DNA of 50,272 bases, from contig NZ_LWMW01000085.1 in NCBI RefSeq assembly GCF_001639285.1, forward strand, positions 1-50,272, written 5' to 3'. A program made the translations under genes and the position numbers. This document shows, one piece after another, positions 26,755 to 35,172 of this stretch (positions within the stretch are counted from its first letter, which is position 1; each line of letters begins with the position of its first letter). This DNA comes from Methanobrevibacter cuticularis (GTDB lineage Archaea > Methanobacteriota > Methanobacteria > Methanobacteriales > Methanobacteriaceae). Below the pieces are notes generated by a model. It saw nothing but the letters and a program-made list of their open reading frames with translations, was not told the origin of the DNA and made no database searches.

Positions 26755-28287
26755 CTAATTTTTATCAATTAAGTCCAATATTAAATTATCATTGTGAGTT
26801 CTAGAAAAATTTTCTTTGCTTAAATTCTTCTTAAGATAATCCCAATCCTTTTGATTATTGGTACAACCTGGATCAGGAGCTAATATATCATCAAAATAAT
26901 TATAAGCTCTTGCCCTACAACCTCCACAAATATTACGAGAATCACATTCCCTACAATAACCTTTAAGTATTGTTTTATCCCTAAGTTCTTTTAAAACATT
27001 ATTTTTCAACCATACATCTTCAAAATCATTTTCAAGTAAATTCCCAGCTTTAACATCATCTTCGTGTGGGAAAAATACACAAGGATAGAGATCTCCATTG
27101 GGTTCTATACTCATATAAAATCTACCTGCACCACACCCACCTATAAATTCAGCAAGTTGCATTAACATAGGATTAGTATACTCAGGATTATAAAAATGAG
27201 TTGGAATCATATTATCCTCATTAGAAGACATTGATTCAGCCACAGGAGCATACTGGGGAGCAGTTGATAATATCTGCATATCATTATTATTCTCTTTATA
27301 TGCAGTCTTAAGAAGATTTAACCTATCTTCAGGTGCTAAATCAATGTCTAATACTTCATTTCCGTTTCCCGTAGGTATGAAATTGTACAACATGAACCAA
27401 TTAACACCTAAATCTCTTAAAAAATCGATCATCTCAGGTATTTCGTCTAAATTATGTTCAGTAACTGTCGTAGCGACTTCAACAAAAATCCCCAAATCCA
27501 CAAAATTTTTTATTGTTTCAACTGCATTATTCCATGCTCCATCAACCATTCTAAAAGAATCATGAGTTTGAGGATTTATACCGTCTAAACTTATCTGAAT
27601 AAATTCCAAACCTTCATTAACAAATTTTTCAGCTTTATATTCATCACTAAGAGTATATCCATTGGTAGCCATTGCAGCACACATTCCAATATCATCCACA
27701 TGTTTTATAAAATCTAATATATTAGGATGTATAGATGGTTCACCTCCAGAAAATGCAACAGAAGCGACTCCCACATGTGCCATTTGATCTAAACCATTAA
27801 TAACCTGATTTTTTGAAAGTTCATCATTTTGACGTGTGGAAGCACTTTCATAACAGTGAATACAACGCATATTACATGCTTTCGTAATGTTCCAAACTAC
27901 TTGAAATGGAGCTCCTGGAACAAATGGCTTGGTAACACCAAATAATGCAATACCTTTAAGTACACTACTTAACCCACGTATCCAATAATCATCATCCATA
28001 ACTTGATTGAATTCCTCTTCAGAAGCACCAAAACCACTGATTCCTCTTTTAATAATGAATCCTACGATTTTTGAAAGTATTTTACATTCATAACAAGCAT
28101 TGTCCGTTTTTCCCAAATAATAATTCAGAGCACTTTCTAATTTTACTGCCTCATCTTTTTCACAATAGTTCAAACTTTTTTTAAGTAAATATTTAGATAA
28201 AGGATTATCTGCAATTTTCCTAAACATCCCAATCATATTACTCATATCTACATCGTTTGAATCGCCATTAGATCGATTATGGGTCAT
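26755..28287 (-). CDS. Radical SAM/SPASM-domain protein
   Basis: 510 residues. An N-terminal region of ~125 residues with four cysteines (YCEKDE; ACYEC) precedes the radical SAM core, CNMRCIHC (Cys138, 142, 145) in [21 protein letters not shown], with [10 protein letters not shown] and [13 protein letters not shown]. The C-terminal SPASM-type region has [19 protein letters not shown], then [18 protein letters not shown], enough cysteines for auxiliary iron-sulfur clusters. Such enzymes modify peptides or tetrapyrroles (AhbC/D, MoaA and PqqE relatives). An AAAGGTG site precedes ATG 28287. It is upstream of and parallel to the B12-type radical SAM gene, so the two may share a transcript. The target is unknown. 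Confidence 0.82.
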   Translation of the reverse strand: MTHNRSNGDSNDVDMSNMIGMFRKIADNPLSKYLLKKSLNYCEKDEAVKLESALNYYLGKTDNACYECKILSKIVGFIIKRGISGFGASEEEFNQVMDDDYWIRGLSSVLKGIALFGVTKPFVPGAPFQVVWNITKACNMRCIHCYESASTRQNDELSKNQVINGLDQMAHVGVASVAFSGGEPSIHPNILDFIKHVDDIGMCAAMATNGYTLSDEYKAEKFVNEGLEFIQISLDGINPQTHDSFRMVDGAWNNAVETIKNFVDLGIFVEVATTVTEHNLDEIPEMIDFLRDLGVNWFMLYNFIPTGNGNEVLDIDLAPEDRLNLLKTAYKENNNDMQILSTAPQYAPVAESMSSNEDNMIPTHFYNPEYTNPMLMQLAEFIGGCGAGRFYMSIEPNGDLYPCVFFPHEDDVKAGNLLENDFEDVWLKNNVLKELRDKTILKGYCRECDSRNICGGCRARAYNYFDDILAPDPGCTNNQKDWDYLKKNLSKENFSRTHNDNLILDLIDKN

Positions 28288-28474
28288 TTAAACACCTTTT
28301 TTAAAGAGTTATTAAAGTATCCTAGTAAACTGTTTTCTAAATTTAGTTTTAATTAATTAAGTTTCAGATATCATAATCAATTAACCTATTTTTTATTACT
28401 ATGCATAAATATAGAATATACCCTCCAACATATTCACCTAAGAATTTTCTATTAATCTGTGTTTAGATACTGCA

Positions 28475-28842
28475 AAATACAAAAACCTAGATAATAGTCA
28501 ATATCGTATCCCTAAATACAAAAACCTAGATAATAATCAACATCGTATCCCTAAATACAAAAACCTAGATAATAATCAACATCGTATCCCTAAATACAAA
28601 AACCTAGATAATAATCAACATCGTATCCCTAAATACAAAAACCTAGATAATAATCAACATCGTATCCCTAAATACAAAAACCTAGATAATAATCAACATC
28701 GTATCCCTAAATACAAAAACCTAGATAATAATCAACATCGTATCCCTAAATACAAAAACCTAGATAATAATCAACATCGTATCCCTAAATACAAAAACCT
28801 AGATAGTAATCAACATCGTATCCCCAAATACAAAGACTTAGA
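28475..28842. repeat. 39-bp tandem repeat, about 9.4 copies
   Basis: Units beginning aaatacaaaaacctagataa start at 28475 and repeat every 39 bp to 28826, with a final partial unit. The inner copies are identical; the first and last differ at a few bases, the usual pattern of array edges. There are no unique spacers, so it is not CRISPR. It lies in the leader region of the radical SAM/SPASM gene. Confidence 0.95.
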
Positions 28843-28850
28843 AACTGTTT

Positions 28851-29304
28851 AATCTTTTATCCCCAATAACAATTCCATGATTTCGATATATTTAAAGTAC
28901 ACTAATTAAATAATTAATCTAGATAGATAATGATAATAAGTTAATTATCAATCATGTGTTACTACTTTGATTGAATACTATGTACTAGATAGTATTATCA
29001 TGATAACGTTATTAAAAAGATTATAGTCAATGGAGACTTAATTATGATATTATATGTTATTTAAACAATATAAACTTTTCTAAGAAGTTATATAAGATTC
29101 AGAAAGATTAGAAATATCAAATTTTAAAAATTTGAAGCATGTGAATTACCACAATCTTATGTAATGTATCAATAGTATATAGAAATCTATAATAAAGAAT
29201 TTTTACATACTATGAAAAGATTATATTCATTGTTAGTTAATTATAATGAAAAGATTGAGTTTTCTAATTATAAAAATAAAAAAATTTAAAATAAATAACA
29301 AAAA
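28851..29304. other. AT-rich intergenic region, no gene seen
   Basis: About 450 bp between the 39-bp repeats and the inverted-repeat element. I see no ORF of note, RNA gene or clear repeat. Confidence 0.55.
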
Positions 29305-29594
29305 GAGAGTGTCCCATAATTAAGATTTTTAAAAAATTTAATGAAAATATTTCACATTTAACATCTTTAAATATTATATAGGCATATATATTATTTTATT
29401 TTTTAAAAATAATCTTTATAAAATATATTATTTAAATTTAAAATAATATAAAATCTTTAAAAATTGAATTAAATAAAATAATTACTTTGTTATAGGTATT
29501 AATGGATATTTTGTCAGTTATTTAATATTTAAATGATTTATATGAAAATTAATTTCATGAAAATTTCTAAAAAAGCGAATTATGGGACACTCTC
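29305..29594. mobile_element. Complete MITE-like element, 290 bp, 17-bp terminal inverted repeats (copy B)
   Basis: gagagtgtcccataatt (29305-29321) is the exact reverse complement of aattatgggacactctc (29578-29594). The inside is AT-rich and non-coding. The right ~125 bp match 1-126 and an inner stretch matches 48984-49133, all in the same orientation. No target-site duplication is evident. Presumably it is moved by a transposase encoded elsewhere. Confidence 0.85.
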
Positions 29595-29656
29595 AATTCT
29601 ATAGTTTTTTTAAGTATCACCAAATTTATTTAAATTATAAAGAATAATGTTAAATT

Positions 29657-29839
29657 ATGAAATTAGAAGAAATGTTAGCTAAATGTCCTAAGTGTGGATC
29701 CAAGGATAAAACTATACAAAGAAAAATGTTAGATGAGCAAAAAGCTCATGCTGAACTAAAATGTATTATATGTGATGAATGTGGACATATTTTCGAAACA
29801 AAAGAAGATGAAGAAAAAAGAGAAGAAAATAAAAGCTAA
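29657..29839 (+). CDS. Small Cys-rich peptide (TIGR04165-like), putative modification target
   Basis: 60 residues with five cysteines: C10 and C13 (CPKCGS), C36, C39 and C42 (CIICDECGHIF), separated by a charged helix-like stretch and ending in an acidic tail (ETKEDEEKREENKS). It looks like a tiny zinc ribbon. From memory, a family of Cys-rich methanogen peptides (TIGR04165) is encoded next to radical SAM enzymes of family TIGR04083, and this pair has exactly that arrangement: the enzyme gene begins about 100 bp downstream on the same strand. If so, it is a substrate for modification. A plain zinc-binding protein remains possible. There is no strong ribosome site. Confidence 0.7.
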   Translation: MKLEEMLAKCPKCGSKDKTIQRKMLDEQKAHAELKCIICDECGHIFETKEDEEKREENKS

Positions 29840-29869
29840 ATAAGTGAATAAGTTTGAAAATAAGATTTC

Positions 29870-29918
29870 AATTAAAAATTAAAACTAAAAATTAAAACTA
29901 AAAATTAAAACTAAAAAA
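29870..29918. repeat. 14-bp tandem repeat between peptide and radical SAM genes
   Basis: aattaaaactaaaa is repeated about 3.5 times. It makes up half of the short spacer between the Cys-rich peptide gene and its putative modifying enzyme. Confidence 0.75.
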
Positions 29919-29940
29919 TCAACTAAAAGTAGTGAAAAAT

Positions 29941-31080
29941 ATGACTTTTCATATAATGATAATTCCAACACTTGATTGTCCTTCAAATTGTAGTTATTGC
30001 TGGGGTTCCAAAAAAGGATCTGGAATTATGGATATTGAAATGATTGAACAGATAGTGAAATGGTTAGATGGATTCAGAGATGACTACATTCATTTTACAT
30101 TTCATGGTGGAGAACCTCTACTTGCAGGTTATGATTTCTATAAAAAAGCTATTCCAATGTTAAAAAATGCTGAAACTCATAAAGAAGCAGGATTTTCCCT
30201 TCAAAGTAATTTATGGCTTTTAGATGAAAAATTAGCTAAGCTATTTGCTGAATATGGAGTAGCTATTAGTACAAGCATAGATGGTCCAAAATATATCAAT
30301 GATCATCAACGTGGAGCTGGATACTTTGATAAAACTATGGCTTCCTATAAAATAGCTAAAGAAAATGGAGTTAGGGTTAGCTTTATCTGCACATTTACTT
30401 CTTATTCAAAAGACCATTCAGATGAAATATATGATTTCTTTTTGGAAAATAGATTTAATTTGAAACTTCATGCAGCATTACCATCTATGAGAGATAATAA
30501 TGCCGATCCATGGGCATTAACTCCAGAAGAACATGGTGAATTATTAATCAATTTATTAGATAAATACCTTCATGATTTAGATAAAATCGAAATAAAGGAT
30601 TTTGATCATATTTGTAAAAGTAGTTTCTTACGTAGAGGCACATTATGCACGTTTGCAGATTGTATGGGTGATACTTTAGCTATTGGTCATGATGGAAACA
30701 TTTATCCATGTTATCGTTTTGTTGGAATGGATGAATATATAATGGGAAATGTATTTGATAATCCAAGCATGGAAGACCTTAAAAAATCAAAACCATGGAA
30801 GAAACTAGAAGAATTTAGAAAATTTGTGGATGAAGATTGTGCCGATTGTACCTACATGAAATTCTGTAGAGGGGGATGTCCCTACAATGGAATAGTGGCT
30901 ACAAATAGCTCAAAAGCTGTTGATCCTCAATGTAACGCTTATAAAATGATTTTCAAAGAAGTAAGTGAGAGAGCCAACAAAGACTTTTTAAAAACATCCC
31001 TGCCTCCAATGTTTGGAGGAAATCAAGAGAAATCTAAAAATAAACCATTCACTGTTATGGATTTAATGTTAAAGCAATGA
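29941..31080 (+). CDS. Peptide-modifying radical SAM/SPASM enzyme (TIGR04083-like)
   Basis: 379 residues resembling anaerobic sulfatase-maturating enzymes. Radical SAM motif CPSNCSYC (Cys13, 17, 20) right after a TLD start strand, FTFHGGEPLLAG, STSIDGPKYINDHQRG, then a SPASM domain: CTFADCMGDTLAIGHDGNIYPC and CADCTYMKFCRGGCPYNG with a final Cys in DPQCNAY. The layout matches methanogen enzymes thought to modify small Cys-rich peptides, and one such peptide is encoded just upstream. GTG 29932 is an alternative start; I prefer ATG 29941 because GTGA then serves as a weak ribosome site. The modification made is unknown. The two genes probably form one transcript. Confidence 0.82.
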   Translation: MTFHIMIIPTLDCPSNCSYCWGSKKGSGIMDIEMIEQIVKWLDGFRDDYIHFTFHGGEPLLAGYDFYKKAIPMLKNAETHKEAGFSLQSNLWLLDEKLAKLFAEYGVAISTSIDGPKYINDHQRGAGYFDKTMASYKIAKENGVRVSFICTFTSYSKDHSDEIYDFFLENRFNLKLHAALPSMRDNNADPWALTPEEHGELLINLLDKYLHDLDKIEIKDFDHICKSSFLRRGTLCTFADCMGDTLAIGHDGNIYPCYRFVGMDEYIMGNVFDNPSMEDLKKSKPWKKLEEFRKFVDEDCADCTYMKFCRGGCPYNGIVATNSSKAVDPQCNAYKMIFKEVSERANKDFLKTSLPPMFGGNQEKSKNKPFTVMDLMLKQ

Positions 31081-31170
31081 TTATAGAATTTTAATTAATA
31101 TATAACTATTTTATTAAAGATTCTAATAATTTAATAAAAAAATAAAAAAAGTAATAATTTTAGAAAAAAT

Positions 31171-31264
31171 AATGACAAAAATTATATAAAATATATAAAT
31201 ATCATCAAGCTTTAAATAATGACAAAAATTATATAAAATATATAAATATCATCAAGCTTTAAAT
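31171..31264. repeat. 47-bp direct repeat overlapping the 3' end of the surface-protein gene
   Basis: aatgacaaaaattatataaa and the following bases to catcaagctttaaat occur at 31171-31217 and again at 31218-31264. The second copy contains the stop codon (31252-31254) and last codons of the gene on the minus strand. Confidence 0.92.
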
Positions 31265-32859
31265 TTTTTAACATTATTTTTATAGTAAGTCTCTGAAGTT
31301 TTCTTATTATAATTTACAGCTGCAATTTTTATATATTTTCTATGAGTAGAATATTTAAAAAATTTAACTGTTACAGTAGCTGACTTTCCAGGGCTGATAG
31401 CTTTTACCTTAGCTATTTTATATTTTGTTTTTTTGCCTAGTTTATAATATATCTTTATATATGTTTTAGTAGATGTTGTTTCACCAATATTTTTAACTGT
31501 GATTTTATAGCTATTTCTAACTCTTTTAATTTTGTTAATGCTTAAATCAGCCTTTTTAAATACAGTTATATAAAGTTTTTTTGTGCTAGTTGTAATAGAT
31601 GGATCATAAGTATCAGTAGTAATTGTAGGTTGTAGTAAAAGACGACCCGCTTTTTTAATATTAAACATTACCTTAAGTAGAGAAGTTCCAATTTTTGCAG
31701 AGCTTAAAGTCCAAGTAAGAACTCCAGTTTTTGAATTATAGCTATGACTTCCTTCATCGACGCTTGATTTTAGATATTTCAAGCCATTAGGGATTTTATA
31801 AGTAAATTTTGTATTTGATGCAGTATTAGGCCCCTCATTGATTATTCTATAGAATATAGTCACAGTATCTCCAATTGTTGGGAAAGCTTTATCTGTTGTT
31901 ACTTTGACATAAATACTAGACTGTGCTACTGTTAAAGTGGCTAATCCAGTTATATTATCCTGTGAAGTTGCAAAAATTGTATAGTTTCCACCATTTAAAA
32001 CTATTTTGTAGTTTAAAGCAGCAATACCATTACCATTAGTTTTTGCAGTACCTACTTGTTTTCCATTTACATAAAAATTAACATTCATGTTTTGAATTGG
32101 TTTAGAATCCCCACTACCAGTTAAAGTAGCTTTTAATTGAATATTTTTTCCATTATCTCCAATAATGGATGTTACTTTAACAACAGAACCAGAGGAAACA
32201 ATATTCAATGTAGCATTTTTTGAAGAGGCAAAATAGAGATTATCTCCTAAGAAATTAGCTGTTATATTAAAAACGCCAGTATTACCTTTATACACATATT
32301 TAGATATTCCCCCATAGTCTGTTTTTGTATTATAAGCTTGTCCATTGATTATAAACTGCATATTTTTATTAGGAAGAATTTTACCATTACTATCTTTAAG
32401 AATTGCAGTTATGACAGTATCTTGATTATTAACTCCCTTTATATCACTTAACTCAATAGTACTAGATTGTTTTGAGTTTTTAAGATTAACAATTATAGTT
32501 TTAGATCCTAAAAATCCTTCACTATCTCTAGCTTCTACTTTTATTGAATATTTTCCATTTGGAACATTACTTGTATCCCAATTACAAATCCACCCACCTG
32601 CAGGATTAGTATCTTTAAATATTTTAGAATAACCATCATTACCAGTTATAGTGAAAGTGACACCATTACTATCTGCAACAGAGTGAATATATTCAACATC
32701 CACCTCTAATTTCACATTTCCAGAAACATCTGCATTATTTTTTGGACTTTTAAAATTAATCTCAGGAGGTCCTGGATCATGAGCTGAAACAGCACCACAA
32801 AAAGAGACTGCAAATACTAAAATAATGCACAATATTATTAAATTCTTTAATTTAAACAT
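31252..32859 (-). CDS. Secreted Ig-like/DUF11/CARDB-type surface protein with predicted His N-terminus
   Basis: 535 residues. A signal peptide (FKLKNLIILCIILVFAVSFCGAVSA) ends in an AxA-like site right before HDPGPPE, so the mature protein should start with His. Then an Ig-like domain (SPKNNADVSGNVKLEVD, NVPNGKYSIKVEARDSEG), two Big-type repeats (NGQAYNTKTDYGGISKYVYKGNTGVF; KPIQNMNVNFYVNGKQVGTA), a DUF11 domain (DTVTIFYRIINEGPNTASNTKF) and a C-terminal ~100-residue CARDB-like domain (ADLSINKIKR to the end) shared with two other proteins in this window. No membrane anchor follows; the basic C-terminal domain may hold it to the cell wall. AAGGAGATAAT supports the start. It is last in the minus-strand group with cbiM. 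Confidence 0.78.
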   Translation of the reverse strand: MFKLKNLIILCIILVFAVSFCGAVSAHDPGPPEINFKSPKNNADVSGNVKLEVDVEYIHSVADSNGVTFTITGNDGYSKIFKDTNPAGGWICNWDTSNVPNGKYSIKVEARDSEGFLGSKTIIVNLKNSKQSSTIELSDIKGVNNQDTVITAILKDSNGKILPNKNMQFIINGQAYNTKTDYGGISKYVYKGNTGVFNITANFLGDNLYFASSKNATLNIVSSGSVVKVTSIIGDNGKNIQLKATLTGSGDSKPIQNMNVNFYVNGKQVGTAKTNGNGIAALNYKIVLNGGNYTIFATSQDNITGLATLTVAQSSIYVKVTTDKAFPTIGDTVTIFYRIINEGPNTASNTKFTYKIPNGLKYLKSSVDEGSHSYNSKTGVLTWTLSSAKIGTSLLKVMFNIKKAGRLLLQPTITTDTYDPSITTSTKKLYITVFKKADLSINKIKRVRNSYKITVKNIGETTSTKTYIKIYYKLGKKTKYKIAKVKAISPGKSATVTVKFFKYSTHRKYIKIAAVNYNKKTSETYYKNNVKKFKA

Positions 32860-32874
32860 ATTATCTCCTTATAT

Positions 32875-32930
32875 TATCTATATATCATCAATATATCATC
32901 AATATATCATCAATATATCATCAATATATC
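32875..32930. repeat. 11-bp tandem repeat upstream of the surface-protein gene
   Basis: atatatcatca is repeated about five times in the spacer between 33011 and 32859, ahead of the ribosome site. Confidence 0.75.
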
Positions 32931-33010
32931 TATCCCAATATTCTTCATCCATATCATACTATTTTTTTATTCCATATCTAAATACCTTGATTTCAATTAG
33001 CTATTATTTT

Positions 33011-33553
33011 TTATTTTTTACTTCTTAACAAAAAAACTCCAATTCCAGAAACTAAACCAATTATAGCTACTATTAAAATTAAAGTAGTATAATCAATATT
33101 TAAATTACCCTCAGCAGAATTACTGGTATCACTAAGTGTTGAGTTAAAATCAAGTAATGCTTTTTCAATATCTTCATTATTTTTTACATCAACAACCATC
33201 ACTCTGTTTGTTAAATTGTTATGTGATTTTATATACTCTTTAGTTGATTCTTGAAACGCAACTACTAACATTCGTTTATTTGGATTAGTTAAAGCATGTT
33301 CAAGTATATGATCAGCATCTGCTACTGTGTTAAACTTATATACTTTGATAGGAAGATCTAACTTATCAACTAACTTTTTAGTATCTATTGCATTGGATTC
33401 ATTTGTAACCACCATAACATTATCAGTCACATCGGCTCCATGAGCACTTACACCACCCATAGTAGCTATTGTTGCCAAACAAACAAAGCATAATAACAAA
33501 ATATTAAAAATATTAACAGTTTTCTTATTAAGATTATTATCAAATATTTTCAT
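33011..33553 (-). CDS. Exported membrane-anchored protein with predicted His N-terminus, cbiM-linked
   Basis: 180 residues. A signal sequence (NIFNILLLCFVCLATIATMGGVSA) is followed by HGADVTDNVMVV, so cleavage would leave an N-terminal His. The middle (residues ~45-135) is an alpha/beta domain with alternating strands and helices (VMVVTNESNAIDTKKLVDKL; MLVVAFQESTKEYIKSHNN; VMVVDVKNNEDIEKALLDF). A C-terminal transmembrane helix (TLILIVAIIGLVSGIGVFLL) ends in RSKK. It lies downstream of cbiM on the same strand with its own GGAGGT site. By position it could replace CbiN, but no sequence match to CbiN is claimed. A role in capturing or handing over metal is inference. Confidence 0.65.
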   Translation of the reverse strand: MKIFDNNLNKKTVNIFNILLLCFVCLATIATMGGVSAHGADVTDNVMVVTNESNAIDTKKLVDKLDLPIKVYKFNTVADADHILEHALTNPNKRMLVVAFQESTKEYIKSHNNLTNRVMVVDVKNNEDIEKALLDFNSTLSDTSNSAEGNLNIDYTTLILIVAIIGLVSGIGVFLLRSKK

Positions 33554-33639
33554 TTAATACCTCCATATTCAATATATCCATATCTAATACTCCTATAAAT
33601 ACAATTAAATCATGAATATTATTCATATGATCAATTTAT

Positions 33640-33860
33640 AATGTTAATTCATGAATAAAATCAAATATATACATATCATCAATTTATAATTAACTAATTT
33701 ATAACATTAATTCATGAATAAAATCAAATATATAAATAGCAACAATTTATAATTAACTAATTTATAATATTATTCATGAATAAAATCAAATATATAAATA
33801 TCAACAATTTATAATTGATTAATTTATATATTAATTCATGAATAAAATCAAATTTTGTCT
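33640..33860. repeat. 62-63-bp tandem repeat overlapping the 3' end of cbiM
   Basis: ttcatgaataaaatcaaat occurs at 33648, 33711, 33773 and 33835 with related sequence (aatttataattaactaattt) between. The last copy runs into the stop codon (33848-33850) and final codons of the cbiM-like gene. Copies differ by several bases. Confidence 0.85.
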
Positions 33861-34471
33861 AATGTTAAAATTTCTCCTTTTAGATTTCTAATGAAAGAAA
33901 TTATTAAGTTTGTGATAAATCCTTCTATAATACCTATAAATAGATAAAATGGCAGTAATGTTAAAATTAACATTTGTAAATCAGAAGCATCCGCAATAAT
34001 TAATACAACAATTTGAGCTATTGTCGCAGCCAAAATTCCTAGGAAAGTCCCTAAAAATATAGCTAAACTTTCATTAAATTTATAAAAGGCTTTATAGCAG
34101 GCATAAGTTGCTAAAGGTAAAACCACACCCATGACTAAAACATTAGCTCCCACAACTGTAAAACCACCTAAACCTATCAATGTTTGGACAATTAAGGATA
34201 AGAAAGTAATCAATGTCCCATTAAAAGGTCCTAGGATGATAACAACCAAAGGAATTATGAAAAAGTGCATAGGAATACCAAAAGGAGAAGGTATAGTTAT
34301 AGAACTTGCAACTATTGTTGCAGCAGCTAAAATAGCACTTAAAATCAATCGTCTGTCTTTTTGATTAGGATGTTTAGATAATCTAAAAAAGAAAATTCCA
34401 ATGGCAATCAAAGATATTATCCAATAAATAACAGCTTGATCTAAAGGTATTATACCATCAGGTAAATGCAT
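33848..34471 (-). CDS. cbiM: CbiM-like cobalt/nickel ECF transporter substrate-binding subunit
   Basis: 207 residues with about six hydrophobic segments. The N-terminus MHLPDGIIPL carries the invariant His2 used with the N-terminal amine to hold Co(II) or Ni(II), and GIPMHFFIIPLVVIILGP supplies the second conserved His. CbiM and NikM are the S components of energy-coupling factor metal importers. No CbiN, CbiQ or CbiO is encoded nearby, so it is either energised by an ECF module made elsewhere or works alone. An AAGGAGGAA site precedes the ATG. Flanking genes on the same strand encode exported proteins with predicted N-terminal His. Co versus Ni cannot be decided from sequence. Confidence 0.88.
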   Translation of the reverse strand: MHLPDGIIPLDQAVIYWIISLIAIGIFFFRLSKHPNQKDRRLILSAILAAATIVASSITIPSPFGIPMHFFIIPLVVIILGPFNGTLITFLSLIVQTLIGLGGFTVVGANVLVMGVVLPLATYACYKAFYKFNESLAIFLGTFLGILAATIAQIVVLIIADASDLQMLILTLLPFYLFIGIIEGFITNLIISFIRNLKGEILTLDKI

Positions 34472-34539
34472 AAAATATTCCTCCTTATTAAATCAATTAA
34501 AAATAGCTATAACCACTAGTAAGATGATTATAACTCTTA

Positions 34540-34998
34540 TCAGAATAATCCTGATTTAAACGCAACAAGTATAGCTCCTACAGCAGCAACAGCTATTACT
34601 GCAATTATTAAAATTGTATTTATTGGAATTCCCCCGTTTTCAGAAGGAGTATTTGATCCAGTGGTATTGTTTGTATTATTATCTGTTTCATTGGAAGTAT
34701 TATTCTGATTTAAATTATTATTTGTGTTCCCATCCAATGAAGACTGTTGATTTGGATTAGAACTTGATGAAGATTTTTTATTATTATCACCAGTATTCTT
34801 ATTAGTGGTTGTTTTTTTATCACTGCTTCCATCAGCACTGTTTTCACCAGTTTGAGTATCTTCAGTTGTTACTTCATCCCCATGAGAATGAGGAACGCCT
34901 GTATCATGAGCAGTTACAACGCCTAAACACATTGAAGAGATTAGGACTAATAATATAGATATAATTAAAATTTTTGATTTTTTAATATTATCATACAT
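34540..34998 (-). CDS. Exported His-rich-N-terminus protein with disordered linker and C-terminal anchor
   Basis: 152 residues. A signal sequence (ILIISILLVLISSMCLGVVTA) is followed by HDTGVPHSHGDE, so the mature end should be His with two more histidines close by. Then comes a long Ser/Asn/Thr/Asp linker (about residues 45-120) and one C-terminal transmembrane helix (TILIIAVIAVAAVGAILVAF). It is 68 bp upstream of cbiM on the same strand, so probably co-transcribed. A tethered metal-binding 'fishing line' feeding CbiM is a reasonable guess. The AAGG before ATG 34998 abuts the start codon, too close for a normal ribosome site, so translation may be leaderless. Confidence 0.65.
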   Translation of the reverse strand: MYDNIKKSKILIISILLVLISSMCLGVVTAHDTGVPHSHGDEVTTEDTQTGENSADGSSDKKTTTNKNTGDNNKKSSSSSNPNQQSSLDGNTNNNLNQNNTSNETDNNTNNTTGSNTPSENGGIPINTILIIAVIAVAAVGAILVAFKSGLF

Positions 34999-35088
34999 CC
35001 TTTATTAGATTATAAATAAAATTATAAAATATATATAAAAATAATGAAAAATTAAAGTAAAAAATAAATTTAAAACTTAAAATTTTTT

Positions 35089-35172
35089 AGAATTATTTTT
35101 ATAATTTAATCTTTTTAGAATTATTTTTATAATTTGATCTTTTTAGAATTATTTTTATAATTTGATTCTATT
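35089..35172. repeat. 28-bp tandem repeat overlapping the 3' end of the beta-helix gene
   Basis: agaattatttttataatttgatcttttt starts at 35089, 35117 and 35145. The middle unit contains the stop codon (35127-35129) and the last unit is coding, so the tail of the gene has been duplicated downstream. Confidence 0.92.

Noticed and set aside
26484-26804. 106-residue ORF on the plus strand across the start of the B12-radical SAM gene
   Set aside because: Reads the complement of coding sequence and leader repeats ([12 protein letters not shown]); not protein-like.
28475-28842. Possible CRISPR array (39-bp periodic repeats)
   Set aside because: The whole 39 bp is repeated with no unique spacers and no cas genes are near. 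It is a plain tandem repeat.
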